The translations under genes and the position numbers were made by a program. From positions 1 to 64,000 of the forward strand of contig NZ_JAJAUZ010000007.1 of NCBI RefSeq assembly GCF_020532645.1: 64,000 bases of DNA, in the 5' to 3' direction. Origin of the DNA: Streptomyces bambusae (GTDB lineage: Bacteria > Actinomycetota > Actinomycetes > Streptomycetales > Streptomycetaceae). Position 1 is the stretch's first letter. Every line of letters begins with the position of its first letter. The notes beneath the pieces are model-generated. The model ran no database searches and was not told the DNA's origin. It saw nothing but the letters and a program-made list of their open reading frames with translations. Positions 37,006-45,158 of the stretch are shown here, one piece after another.

Positions 37006-37644
37006 ATGACGGAACGCACCCGGGTGGTCATCGCCGACGATCACCCGCTGTACCGCGAAGGTGTGCGCCGCGCGCTCGCGTGGAGCGGGACCATCGACGT
37101 CGTGGGCGAGGCGTCGAGCGGCCGTGAAGCCCTGAAGATGATCAAGGACCTGACCCCCGACGTCGCACTCGTCGACTTCCGGATGCCCGACATGGACGGC
37201 ATCGCCGTCACCCGCTCCGTGGCCCAGTGGAAGCTGGAGACCCGCGTCGTCATCGTGAGCGCCTTCCAGAACAGCGAGCTGGTCTTCCGGGCGCTCGAAG
37301 AAGGCGCCGCCGGGTACCTGCTCAAGGACGCCAAGCGGACCGAGCTGGTCGAGGCGGTCCGCCAGGCCGCCCTGGGCAAGACGGTGATCCCCCCGGAGCT
37401 CGCCGGCGGCGTCGCGGAGGAGATCCGCATGCGCGCCCAGTCCGGCGGACCCGTGTTCACCGCCCGCGAGCTGGAGGTCCTGCGCGACTTCGCGGAGGGC
37501 ATGAGCATCCCGCAGATCGCCCAGAAGCTCTTCCTCGCCCCCAGCACCATCAAGACCCACGCCCAGCACCTCTACGAGAAGCTCGGGGTGAGCGACCGGG
37601 CCGCCGCCGTGGCGGAGGGCATGCGCCGCGGCCTGCTGGACTGA
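37006..37644 (+). CDS. NarL/FixJ response regulator, orphan
   Basis: The 212-aa product has a full receiver (VVIADDHPLYREGVRRAL, phospho-acceptor in DVALVDFRMPDMDG, KD in AGYLLKDAKRTELVE) and a LuxR-type HTH (FTARELEVLRDFAEGMSIPQIAQKL, STIKTHAQHLYEKLGV). No kinase of the matching HisKA_3 type is adjacent; one stands alone at 58433-59758. GAGGTGAGG precedes the ATG. It is divergent from the deaminase unit with 204 bases between, so it may control that promoter. Confidence 0.93.
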   Translation: MTERTRVVIADDHPLYREGVRRALAWSGTIDVVGEASSGREALKMIKDLTPDVALVDFRMPDMDGIAVTRSVAQWKLETRVVIVSAFQNSELVFRALEEGAAGYLLKDAKRTELVEAVRQAALGKTVIPPELAGGVAEEIRMRAQSGGPVFTARELEVLRDFAEGMSIPQIAQKLFLAPSTIKTHAQHLYEKLGVSDRAAAVAEGMRRGLLD

Positions 37645-37775
37645 CCCGTCCACCGATCGGGGGGCCCGCACTCTCCGACCGGTTCCCTCGATCACCTGAT
37701 CCGGCCCCGCCGCCGGCGGCGCACTCTGGATCCGAGGGCGCCGGCGAGGCGCCACCGAGGGCACGGAGACGGGCT

Positions 37776-38468
37776 ATGGCTTGGACGCGCGTGACAGTGA
37801 TCGAGGACGACGCGGAGATCCGCGAGTTCCTCTCGGCCTCCCTGCGGAAGATGAAGTACGACGTCCACGCCGTCGCCCGCGGCACCGACGGCCTGAGCCA
37901 CGCCGCCGCCTCCGCCCCCGGCGGAGTGATCATCCTCGACCTCGGGCTCCCGGACATCGACGGCCTGGACGTCCTGAAGATGCTCCGCGCCACCGTCAAC
38001 ACCCCGGTCCTGGTGGCCAGCGCCCGGGACGACGAGAGCCACATCGTCCGGGCCCTGGACCTCGGCGCCGACGACTACGTCGTCAAGCCGTTCTCCGCCG
38101 AACACCTCGACGCCCGCATCCGGGCCGTCCTGCGGCGCACCGGGGACCGGCGCCAGGAGAGCGCGTACCACGTCGGCGGTCTCACCGTCGACATGGAGGC
38201 CCACACGGCCACGCTCGACGGCCGGGACCTGGAGATGCGCCCCAAGGAGTTCCGCCTGCTGGCCTACCTCGCCCGCAACGCAGGGCGCGTGGTGAGCAAG
38301 GACGAACTGCTCGGCGAGATATGGGACGACGCGTTCGGGGCCAGTGAGAAGACCATCGACGTGCACCTGTCCTGGCTGCGCCGCCGGCTGGGGGAGACCG
38401 CCGCCGAGCCGCGCTACCTCCACAGCGTGCGCGGCGTCGGCGTGAAGATCGTGGAACCGGCAGCCTGA
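37776..38468 (+). CDS. OmpR/PhoB-type response regulator
   Basis: The 230-aa regulator has a receiver (VTVIEDDAEIREFLSASL, IILDLGLPDIDGLDV, DDYVVKPFSAEHL) and a winged-helix DNA-binding domain (MRPKEFRLLAYLARNAGRVV, SEKTIDVHLSWLRRRLG, LHSVRGVGVKI). All key residues are present. GGAG seven bases before the ATG at 37776 sets the start. The kinase gene begins one base after its stop, so they form a two-component pair. The signal is unknown. Confidence 0.94.
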   Translation: MAWTRVTVIEDDAEIREFLSASLRKMKYDVHAVARGTDGLSHAAASAPGGVIILDLGLPDIDGLDVLKMLRATVNTPVLVASARDDESHIVRALDLGADDYVVKPFSAEHLDARIRAVLRRTGDRRQESAYHVGGLTVDMEAHTATLDGRDLEMRPKEFRLLAYLARNAGRVVSKDELLGEIWDDAFGASEKTIDVHLSWLRRRLGETAAEPRYLHSVRGVGVKIVEPAA

Positions 38469-38469
38469 C

Positions 38470-39819
38470 ATGCGCCGCAGGTTCGCCCTGATCAGTGCCC
38501 TGAGCACCCTGCTGACCGTCTTCCTGCTGGGCATACCGCTCACCTTCTACGCCCGGTACGCCCACCTGGCCCAGGCCGACCACGACGCCGTCATGCAGGC
38601 CCAGACCCTCGCCACGCTCACCCGCGAGTCGGCCGCATCGGGCACCGACCAGGTCAGTTCCTGGATCGCCGACCAGCACAAGACCGTCCGTGCCACGGTG
38701 ATGATGCCCTCCGGGATGCGCTACGGGACCACGGTGCCCTGCCTGGTGCAGCCCGAACCCGACCGCCCCGGCCAGATCGTGCAGTGGTCCTGTGGTGGTG
38801 ACCGCGTCGCCAGCCTTTCGGTGGCCCTGCCCCAAGGCCAGGCGCAGATCGACGTGTCGGTGGACACGGAGGGGGCGACCGAGTCGACCTTGGAGGTCGT
38901 GGCCGCGCTGCTCGCCGCAGCCGTGGTCCTGCCCGCCGTGTCCGTCGTCTTCGCCGACCGGCTGGCCCGGTCGCTGGTGCGCACGGCGGGGGAGCTGACC
39001 GACGTGGCGGCCAGCCTGCGTCAGGGACGCCTCGACGCCCGCTTCACCGGCGACGGCCCGCCCGAGCTCCAGCAGCTCGGCGACACCCTGAACGCGCTGG
39101 CCGCGAGGACCGGCGCACTGGTGACCAACGAACGCGAGTCGCTCGCGGACCTGTCCCACCGGCTGCGCACCCCCATCACCTCACTGATGCTGCAGGCCGA
39201 AGCCCTCAAGGGGCACCCGGGCGCCGACCGCCTCCTCGCGGGCCTCGACGAGCTCAACAGCCAGGTCACCCGCGTCATCCGGCACGCCCGCAAGCCGATT
39301 TCCGCAGAAGGCGGCCTGACGGCCTGCCTGGACACGGTCGTCACCGACCGCGTGGCCTTCTGGGCGGCCCTGGCCGAAGAGCAGGGGCGCTCCTGCGAAC
39401 TGACGGTCTGTGACGAAGCGCTCCACGTGTACGTTCCACAGGCCGAACTGGAGGCCGCGGTCGACGTGCTGCTGGAGAACGTCTTCACGCACACGCCCGA
39501 AGGGACGGGCATGAGGGTCTCGGCGCGCTCCCTCGCGGGCGGAGGCGCGGAACTCACCATCGACGACGACGGACCGGGGTTCGCCGACCAGCGGGTCGTC
39601 GAACGAGGCCGCAGCACGGGCGGCTCCAGCGGTCTCGGGCTGGACATCGCCCGCCGCACCGCGACGATCTCGGGGGGACGCCTCCTGCTGGGCGTCGCGC
39701 CCTCGGGAGGCGCCCGCGTCGCCGTCTCCTTCGGCGGTCCGCGCAAGACCGCCGCGACCAACTGCCAGCCCCCGAAAGAGAAGCCGAAGGAGAAGCCATG
39801 GGAGCGATGCTCCACCTGA
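38470..39819 (+). CDS. Sensor histidine kinase (HisKA), partner of OmpR-type regulator
   Basis: The 449-aa kinase has two membrane helices (ISALSTLLTVFLLGIPLTFY near residue 10 and VVAALLAAAVVLPAVSVVF near 145) that flank an extracytoplasmic region of about 110 residues with a possible disulphide (PCLVQ and WSCGG). HAMP-like sequence follows, then the H-box ADLSHRLRTPITSLML, N-box LEAAVDVLLENVFTH, and G-boxes DDDGPGFAD and GGSSGLGLDIARR. The C-terminus has a Lys/Pro-rich tail. It starts one base after the regulator gene, so both are made together. Confidence 0.93.
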   Translation: MRRRFALISALSTLLTVFLLGIPLTFYARYAHLAQADHDAVMQAQTLATLTRESAASGTDQVSSWIADQHKTVRATVMMPSGMRYGTTVPCLVQPEPDRPGQIVQWSCGGDRVASLSVALPQGQAQIDVSVDTEGATESTLEVVAALLAAAVVLPAVSVVFADRLARSLVRTAGELTDVAASLRQGRLDARFTGDGPPELQQLGDTLNALAARTGALVTNERESLADLSHRLRTPITSLMLQAEALKGHPGADRLLAGLDELNSQVTRVIRHARKPISAEGGLTACLDTVVTDRVAFWAALAEEQGRSCELTVCDEALHVYVPQAELEAAVDVLLENVFTHTPEGTGMRVSARSLAGGGAELTIDDDGPGFADQRVVERGRSTGGSSGLGLDIARRTATISGGRLLLGVAPSGGARVAVSFGGPRKTAATNCQPPKEKPKEKPWERCST

Positions 39820-39881
39820 TCTACCGTCACTGGCGCACCTGCCGGCGGGGCCGCCGCGAGCTGCGGCGCCTGCGCAGGTGA
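39798..39881 (+). CDS. Possible 27-aa basic peptide overlapping the kinase gene
   Basis: A short frame begins with ATG at 39798 inside the 3' end of the kinase gene, with GGAG seven bases upstream, and ends 62 bases beyond the kinase stop. The peptide is strongly basic (HWRTCRRGRRELRRLRR). The kinase tail there is low-complexity Lys/Pro, which may reflect the overlapping signals. Coding is plausible but unproven. Confidence 0.3.
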   Translation: MGAMLHLIYRHWRTCRRGRRELRRLRR

Positions 39882-39891
39882 CCCGGAACCA

Positions 39892-39929
39892 CCGTGCCCC
39901 CGCGCGATGCACCTCGCGCGGGGGCACGG
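39892..39929. terminator. Bidirectional hairpin terminator
   Basis: A perfect 16-bp stem, CCGTGCCCCCGCGCGA (39892-39907), pairs with 39914-39929 over a 6-base loop. It lies between the convergent kinase and LuxR regulator genes. Confidence 0.85.
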
Positions 39930-39971
39930 GCATGCCCGGGCACCGCCGGAACACCGGAGCGGTCGGCCGGG

Positions 39972-40598
39972 TCAGATCAGGCCTTCGCGGATGGCGTAGG
40001 CGACCGCGTGCGGCCGGTTGCGGAGGTTGAAGCGGTTGTTGATGGCGTGCAGGGTGTTCTTGACGGTCCGTTCGGAGTAGCAGAGCTCCTGGGCGATCTC
40101 GTTGGTGTCCAGTCCCTGCGACACCAGGCGCAGGACGTCCGCCTCGCGGTCGGTGATGCCGGAGTAGCGCTGGCCCCGCGGTACCGAGGTCTGGTGCTGG
40201 AGCTTGGAGACCTGCTTGAGCAGGCTGCCGACCAGGTCGGGCGGCAGTACGCCGGCCCCGCGGTCGACCGAGCAGATGACCTGCACGAGGCCGTCGGCCG
40301 TGACGTCCTTGCGCCGGGCGAGGCCGCTGATGCCGGCTTCCGCGGCGGCGAACACGCCGTCGTCCTCCAGGGAGGAGGCGACGAGGACGATGCGCTGGGT
40401 GCCGCGCCCCCGGGTCGACTTGACCAGGGCGATGGCGGCGTCGTCGATCTCGTCGACGACGAGCACGGCAACGGTGTCCGCCTCCGCGTCCTGACGGTCG
40501 ACGATGTGGACTTCGGGACGGATGCGGAGGGCCGCGATGACCCCCAGCTCCGATATGGAGTCCAGTGCGTGGACGAAAACAGAGATCCGCTTCGACAT
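39972..40598 (-). CDS. LuxR-family regulator with degenerate receiver
   Basis: The 208-aa product ends in a good LuxR HTH (ITDREADVLRLVSQGLDTNEIAQEL, SERTVKNTLHAINNRFN). The N-terminal 130 residues have the shape of a receiver but lack the first acidic pair (VFVHALD in place of the usual DD), and the acceptor position is in VAVLVVDEIDDA without the normal DxxMP. It is therefore likely phosphorylation-independent. It lies inside the CIS region, next to CIS accessory genes; a LuxR regulator near the CIS is known in S. coelicolor/S. lividans-type loci. It is a candidate CIS regulator. Confidence 0.88.
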   Translation of the reverse strand: MSKRISVFVHALDSISELGVIAALRIRPEVHIVDRQDAEADTVAVLVVDEIDDAAIALVKSTRGRGTQRIVLVASSLEDDGVFAAAEAGISGLARRKDVTADGLVQVICSVDRGAGVLPPDLVGSLLKQVSKLQHQTSVPRGQRYSGITDREADVLRLVSQGLDTNEIAQELCYSERTVKNTLHAINNRFNLRNRPHAVAYAIREGLI

Positions 40599-40784
40599 GA
40601 AGTCCCTCTCGGAAAGGGCGAACTGAGGAGGACCAACCGCCGGATTGTCCGTCCGGACCGTCCGTCCGCGGTTGATGTATCCATGGTGTGCCCGCGGAGC
40701 TTAAGAGAGGGCTAGAGGAGTCGGTGCGAAGGACTGTCCGTTCGGGAGGGCCGCCGGGGAGGCCCGACGGGAAGCCGTACGGCC

Positions 40785-41180
40785 CTACAGCGGCCGGTCC
40801 TCGCCGCCGACGGCGACCCGTACCGTGGAGTCGCCGTCGAGCGACACCCGGTAGTGGCACAGGCCCACCGGCCGGGTCATGGCCGTGTCGTACCAGCCGA
40901 ACCCGGCGAAGCAGAGCCAGACATCGGTGGTCTGGTCGGGCTCGATCACCACCGTCTCGGTGCCGCCCAGCAGCGGGTTGCCCGCGAGTCCGCCGCCCGT
41001 GTACTCCCGCAGTTCGACCGTGCACTCCAGCCGTCCGGTCTGCGGCCGCGGGGTGAAGCGGAAGGCGAGGGTGTCCGCGTCGAACGCGATCAGTCCGTCC
41101 CGGATTTCGTTGCTCGTGATGTCGAACTCCCAGAGCAGGGCGGGGTTCCACGTCGTCGGTTCCGCATTGCGTATCTCCAT
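40785..41180 (-). CDS. Hypothetical protein in the CIS region, 131 aa
   Basis: No family was recognised. The product is soluble and strand-rich with many aromatic residues (TWNPALLWEFDITSNEI, DVWLCFAGFGWYDTAM, GLCHYRVSLDGD), suggesting a small beta-sandwich or OB-like fold. It has no signal peptide. It is divergent from the COG1470-like gene (154 bases between starts) and may be co-transcribed with the LuxR regulator 186 bases downstream. Streptomycete CIS loci often carry small genes of this kind, but I cannot assign it. Confidence 0.65.
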   Translation of the reverse strand: MEIRNAEPTTWNPALLWEFDITSNEIRDGLIAFDADTLAFRFTPRPQTGRLECTVELREYTGGGLAGNPLLGGTETVVIEPDQTTDVWLCFAGFGWYDTAMTRPVGLCHYRVSLDGDSTVRVAVGGEDRPL

Positions 41181-41334
41181 GCCCGTATTGTCCTGGTCCG
41201 GCCCGCGACCCCGGTGGAACGGGGGAGGGACTGCCCGAATGCGTTCGACCTCTGCCCGTGGCGACCGGGGGACTGCCCGGCAGCCTGGCCGGGCGTCGAT
41301 CCCCGGCCCCGGCCCGGGCCGTCACAGTGACCCC

Positions 41335-42726
41335 ATGGGAGTCATCGCATCGCTGGACGAACGGGACGTCGCCGTTGAGGCCGGTGACAGCGCCACCTGC
41401 TCGGTGCGCCTGCACAACACCGGCCACACGGTCGACACGTTCACCCTCGACGTGCTCGGCGACGCCGCCGAGTGGACCACCGTGGAGCCGGAGACGGTCA
41501 ACGTCTTCCCCGGCGACGACGCCGTGGCCGTCATCACCTTCGCCCCGCCGCGCTCCTCCGAAGTCCCCTGCGGGAAAAAGGCGTTCGCGCTGCGCGTGAT
41601 GGCGCAGGAGGACACCGACGGCTCGGTGATCGAAGAGGGCACCGTCGACGTCACCGGCTTCTCGGAGGTTTCTGCCGAACTCGTCCCGCGCACCGTTCGC
41701 GGCGCCCGCCGGGCCCGCACCAGACTGGCCGTCGACAACCTGGGCAACGGCCCGGTCACCGTCCAGCTCACCGGCAAGGACGAGAGCGGCTCCGTGGCGT
41801 TCCGCTTCAAGCCGCAGCAGACCGTCGTCGACGGCGGCACCACGCAGCTGATCCCGGTCCGCATGAAGATGAAGCAGCGCTTCCTGACCGGCCAGCCCAA
41901 GACCGTGCCCGTCGAGATCGGGCTGACGGCCTCGGACGGCACCCGGTTGGAGACGGCCGGCGTGGTCGTCCAGCCCGCGCTGCTGCCGCGCTGGCTGCCC
42001 AAGGCCCTGACCTTCGGCGTCGCCGGGGTCGTGGTCCTGGCCGTGCTCGGGCCGAGCATCTTCGATGCCCGGCCGACGTCGAAGGCCATCGCGGGCGGAG
42101 CCCCCAGCGCCTCGCCGGGCACCGGCCCCACCGCCCCGGCCCCCGGCACCACGCCCGCGCCCGGTGCCTCCGCACCCTCCCCGGGCGCATCCGGCGGAGG
42201 GGCCGTGCCCCCGCCGGCCCAGGGCGGCAACCCGGGCGCCGGCCAGGCGCCGGCCGGCCCGGGCGGCTCCGGTGGCGCGGACAACGGCCAGGACCCGGGC
42301 GGTTCGGCGGACTCCGGCGGCACCGGCGGCGGCAGTGGCGGCAGCGGCGGCGCCGCCAAGCCGCCCGCCGGCGGAGGCCCGGAGGTCACCTCCGAGAACA
42401 TCGTCATTCAGGGATCCGGCAGCGAGATGAGCAGCACCGCCTCGACCCGCAGCCGCAAGGTCCCGGCCGGGCAGACGATCACCGCCGACGAGGTCATCCT
42501 CACCAACCAGGCAGGCAACGAAGGCACCTTGGAGATCCGCCGGAACAGCACCGTGCTGTTGAAACGCTCACTGGCCACCCTGACGCACGAGCGCTACACC
42601 TTCCCCGGCGGAGCCACCTTCCGGGCGGGCGACTCGATCGTGGTCGCCGTGCGCTGCGAAGAGTCCAGCAGCGGCACCTGCCAGCCCACCGCACTCTTCC
42701 CGGCCACCGTCACCACCACCACCTGA
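41335..42726 (+). CDS. COG1470-like membrane protein with Ig-like domains
   Basis: This 463-aa protein has two N-terminal beta-sandwich domains of the NEW3/COG1470 kind (VEAGDSATCSVRLHNTGHTVDTF, TVQLTGKDESGSVAFRF), one transmembrane helix (LTFGVAGVVVLAVLGPSIF) near residue 230, a 100-residue Gly/Pro/Ser/Ala linker and a C-terminal strand-rich domain ending in VTTTT. Without a signal peptide the N-terminal domains probably face the cytoplasm, which is where a CIS lies in Streptomyces. Such proteins accompany CIS spike genes; the PAAR gene follows 41 bases later. A role in membrane contact is a guess. Confidence 0.82.
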   Translation: MGVIASLDERDVAVEAGDSATCSVRLHNTGHTVDTFTLDVLGDAAEWTTVEPETVNVFPGDDAVAVITFAPPRSSEVPCGKKAFALRVMAQEDTDGSVIEEGTVDVTGFSEVSAELVPRTVRGARRARTRLAVDNLGNGPVTVQLTGKDESGSVAFRFKPQQTVVDGGTTQLIPVRMKMKQRFLTGQPKTVPVEIGLTASDGTRLETAGVVVQPALLPRWLPKALTFGVAGVVVLAVLGPSIFDARPTSKAIAGGAPSASPGTGPTAPAPGTTPAPGASAPSPGASGGGAVPPPAQGGNPGAGQAPAGPGGSGGADNGQDPGGSADSGGTGGGSGGSGGAAKPPAGGGPEVTSENIVIQGSGSEMSSTASTRSRKVPAGQTITADEVILTNQAGNEGTLEIRRNSTVLLKRSLATLTHERYTFPGGATFRAGDSIVVAVRCEESSSGTCQPTALFPATVTTTT

Positions 42727-42767
42727 CCCGGGCCTCCGCCCGCCCGTCCACCGTGAAAGGAAGCGCC

Positions 42768-43181
42768 ATGCCCGGAATGCCCGCAGCCCGCCTCGGCGAC
42801 AAGGTCACCGGCACCGACATCCACATCGTCCTGGTACCGGCCCCGCCCGGTCCCCCCACCCCGCAGCCCATGCCCTTCGCCTACCAGGCCACTCTGACGG
42901 GCGGCTGCTGCCCGACCGTGCGCATCGGCGGCAAGCCGGCCGCGACCCTCTCCTCCACCGCCGCCATCAGCCCCCCGCACATCGCGCCGGCACCGGCGAC
43001 GTTCTCCGTCCCGCCCACCCACACGGGCATCGTGCTCAAGGGCAGCGGCACGGTCCGGATCGGCGGCAAGCCGGCCGCGCGCGCCGGTGACACCGTGCAG
43101 ACCTGCGCCGACCCCGTACCCGCCCCCAACGGCCGGATCATGCCGGCCGCCCCCGCGCACAACGTCCGCATCGGCGGCTGA
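42768..43181 (+). CDS. PAAR-domain spike tip protein
   Basis: This 137-aa protein should cap the VgrG-like spike. It has the PAAR pattern: MPAARLGDKVTGTDIHIV, then CCPTVRIGGKPAATL, GIVLKGSGTVRIGGKPAARAGDTVQTC and VRIGG at the end. His and Cys residues (HIV, PPHIAP, QTCAD) are available for the metal site at the tip. No effector extension is present. It is encoded 10 kb away from the spike gene but with AAAGGAAG before its ATG and in the same region. A strong terminator follows. Confidence 0.92.
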   Translation: MPGMPAARLGDKVTGTDIHIVLVPAPPGPPTPQPMPFAYQATLTGGCCPTVRIGGKPAATLSSTAAISPPHIAPAPATFSVPPTHTGIVLKGSGTVRIGGKPAARAGDTVQTCADPVPAPNGRIMPAAPAHNVRIGG

Positions 43182-43212
43182 CTGCGCGCCGACCGGTCCC
43201 GGACACACACAA

Positions 43213-43251
43213 AGCCGCCTGCGGGCCGGGAATCCCGGCCCGCAGGCGGCT
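43213..43251. terminator. Bidirectional hairpin terminator
   Basis: An almost loop-free 19-bp dyad, with GCCGCCTGCGGGCCGGGA at 43214-43231 and its complement at 43233-43250, separates the PAAR gene and the convergent conservon. Confidence 0.85.
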
Positions 43252-43266
43252 GCCCACGGTGTGCCG

Positions 43267-43644
43267 TCAGAGCACGGCGGCCCCGTATGCGAAGGTCGAC
43301 AGCTCGAAACCCACGGCCCCCGGATCACAGCCCGGCCCCGCCACGACCGCCAGCACACCGCCACCGGGCGCCTCGGCGACGAACAGGACCCCGTCGTCCA
43401 TCTCCACCAGCGTCTGCACCACCTCCCCGCCGCCGAACAGGGCCGACCCGCCCGCGGACAGGCTCGCCAGGCCGGTGGCGAGCGCCGCCAGCTGATCGGC
43501 GCGGTCCCGCGGCACGCCGGCCGACAAGGCGACCACCAGGCCGTCTCCGGATGCGACGACCCCCTCCTCGATGCCCGGGGTACGGGCGACGAACCCGGCG
43601 AACGCCGCCTGGAGACCGGCGGTCCGTACTGCTGTGCTGTTCAC
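43267..43644 (-). CDS. Roadblock/LC7 domain protein (second in conservon)
   Basis: This 125-aa protein has one roadblock/LC7 fold (GLQAAFAGFVARTPGIEEGVVASGDGLVV, GGEVVQTLVEMDDGVLFV). In streptomycetes these proteins regulate small GTPase-like partners. The GTG at 43644 follows GGAGG by seven bases and overlaps the GTPase stop as GTGA. It is an addition to the usual four-gene conservon and is only weakly like the CvnB at 44673. Confidence 0.87.
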   Translation of the reverse strand: MNSTAVRTAGLQAAFAGFVARTPGIEEGVVASGDGLVVALSAGVPRDRADQLAALATGLASLSAGGSALFGGGEVVQTLVEMDDGVLFVAEAPGGGVLAVVAGPGCDPGAVGFELSTFAYGAAVL

Positions 43645-44276
43645 GGGTGTACCTCCTGACCGGTCCATGCACTGCTCTGCTCCCCCGCCACGCCCACGCC
43701 CCCGTCCGGGTGCACCCCCTGGGCGCGAAGCGCCTCCCGGACCACCTCGACGAGCATCTGCCGTACGTCCTGCCGCTCCCGGGCATCGGTGTACACGACC
43801 GGTACGGACCCGGCCACGCCCAGTGCGGCCCGGACCTCTTCGGGCGGATGCAGCCGGCGCCCGTCGAACGGGTTCAGGGCCACCACGTACGGCAGCCGGC
43901 AGTTCTCGAAGTAGTCCACGGCCGCGAAGCTGTCCTCCAGGCGCCGGGTGTCCGCGATGACGATCCCGCCCACGGCGCCGCGCACCAGGTCGTCCCACAT
44001 GAACCAGAAGCGGTCCTGGCCCGGCGTACCGAACAGGAACAGCACGAGGTCCTCGTCGATCGTGATGCGCCCGAAGTCCATCGCGACCGTCGTGGTCCGC
44101 TTGTCCGGGGTGTGGCCGAGCGCGTCCACGCCTTCCGAGGCGGCCGTCATGACGGCCTCGGTCCGCAGCGGCTCGATCTCGGAGATCGCCCCCACGAACG
44201 TGGTCTTGCCCGCGCCGAACCCGCCGGCGATGACGATCTTGGCGCTGGTGATCAGGCGGCTGCCCGTCGTGTTCAC
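43641..44276 (-). CDS. cvnD: Conservon GTPase-like ATP/GTP-binding protein (CvnD)
   Basis: This 211-aa protein is the nucleotide-binding member of the conservon. The P-loop is IAGGFGAGKTTFVG, the switch region LFLFGTPGQDRFWFMWDDL and the base-recognition region VVALNPFDGR, slightly altered from NKxD as usual in this family. GTG at 44276 is chosen because AAGGAG lies six bases upstream; an ATG at 44300 has no good site. CvnD is thought to cycle GTP under control of CvnB and CvnA at the membrane. Confidence 0.92.
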   Translation of the reverse strand: MNTTGSRLITSAKIVIAGGFGAGKTTFVGAISEIEPLRTEAVMTAASEGVDALGHTPDKRTTTVAMDFGRITIDEDLVLFLFGTPGQDRFWFMWDDLVRGAVGGIVIADTRRLEDSFAAVDYFENCRLPYVVALNPFDGRRLHPPEEVRAALGVAGSVPVVYTDARERQDVRQMLVEVVREALRAQGVHPDGGVGVAGEQSSAWTGQEVHP

Positions 44277-44307
44277 TCGTTTCTCCTTGCTCTCCTGCAT
44301 GAGGACG

Positions 44308-44676
44308 TCAGAGGCGTTCCAGGCCGTGCAGCAGCCGGCCCAGCATCGAGGCGGGGGCGCTGTGCCCGTCCTGCTCGTGCACCCGCAGCTGGCCGCCGTC
44401 GGCGAGGTCCGACACCAGGACCCGCACGACACCGACGGGCAGCCCCACCAGGGCCGACACCTCCGCCACCGAGCGCGGCCGCCCGCACAGGTCCAGGATC
44501 CGGTCGTGCTCCGGCAGCGCCGCGTACCCGTCCGGTCGTCCCACGGTCTCCACCAGCGTCTCCAGCCGCAGCGGACGGCTGGCGTGGATGCGGCCGCGGG
44601 TCAGCGTGTAGGGCCGCGGGCCGAAGCCGTCGGCGACGGCGTCCGGGCCTTCGGGCCCGCCGGACACCGTGCTCAT
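44308..44676 (-). CDS. cvnC: DUF742 conservon protein (CvnC)
   Basis: This 122-aa protein is the DUF742 member of the conservon, with a winged-helix-like fold: RPYTLTRGRIHASRPLRLE, then RPRSVAEVSALVGLPVGVVRVLVSDLADGG. Its ATG overlaps the stop of the roadblock gene (ATGA). The family is cytoplasmic and of unknown biochemistry. Confidence 0.93.
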   Translation of the reverse strand: MSTVSGGPEGPDAVADGFGPRPYTLTRGRIHASRPLRLETLVETVGRPDGYAALPEHDRILDLCGRPRSVAEVSALVGLPVGVVRVLVSDLADGGQLRVHEQDGHSAPASMLGRLLHGLERL

Positions 44677-45158
44677 GCGGCCGCTCCGGACCCGCGCGGC
44701 AGCGCCGGCACCACCGGCAGCCCGGCGGCGGCCGCGTCCCGCCGGGCGGGCGTGAGGACCTCGCCGCACTGCCGGGCCAGCCGGGCCATGTGGTAGCCGG
44801 CCACCCCCAGGTCGCACTCCGGAGTCGCGAGCACGGCCAGCAGCGAGCCGTCGGACACGGACATCACCACCACCGTGCCGTGCGCCATCTCCACCACCGT
44901 GCGGGAGACCCCGCCGCGGCCCAGGAGCTGCGCCCCGCCGCTGCTCAGCGCCACGATGCCGCTGCTGACGGCGGCCAGCCGGGTGGCTTCGCCGAGCAGT
45001 CCCGCGGACGAGGCGAGCAGCAGGCCGTCCGCCGAGACGACGGCCGCCGCTCTGATGCCCACGACCCGCTCGGTGAACCGGTTGACGATCCAGTCGAGGC
45101 TCTCGGCAGCCGGCACGGCCACCGGGTCCGTCGATGCCTGCCCTGCGGTGCGGTTCAT
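44673..45158 (-). CDS. cvnB: Roadblock/LC7 conservon protein (CvnB)
   Basis: This 161-aa protein has the classic conservon roadblock fold (LDWIVNRFTERVVGIRAAAVVSADGLLLA, SSGGAQLLGRGGVSRTVVEM) and an Ala/Pro-rich tail. It probably regulates the GTPase CvnD. The start ATG overlaps the kinase stop (ATGA). Confidence 0.94.
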   Translation of the reverse strand: MNRTAGQASTDPVAVPAAESLDWIVNRFTERVVGIRAAAVVSADGLLLASSAGLLGEATRLAAVSSGIVALSSGGAQLLGRGGVSRTVVEMAHGTVVVMSVSDGSLLAVLATPECDLGVAGYHMARLARQCGEVLTPARRDAAAAGLPVVPALPRGSGAAA

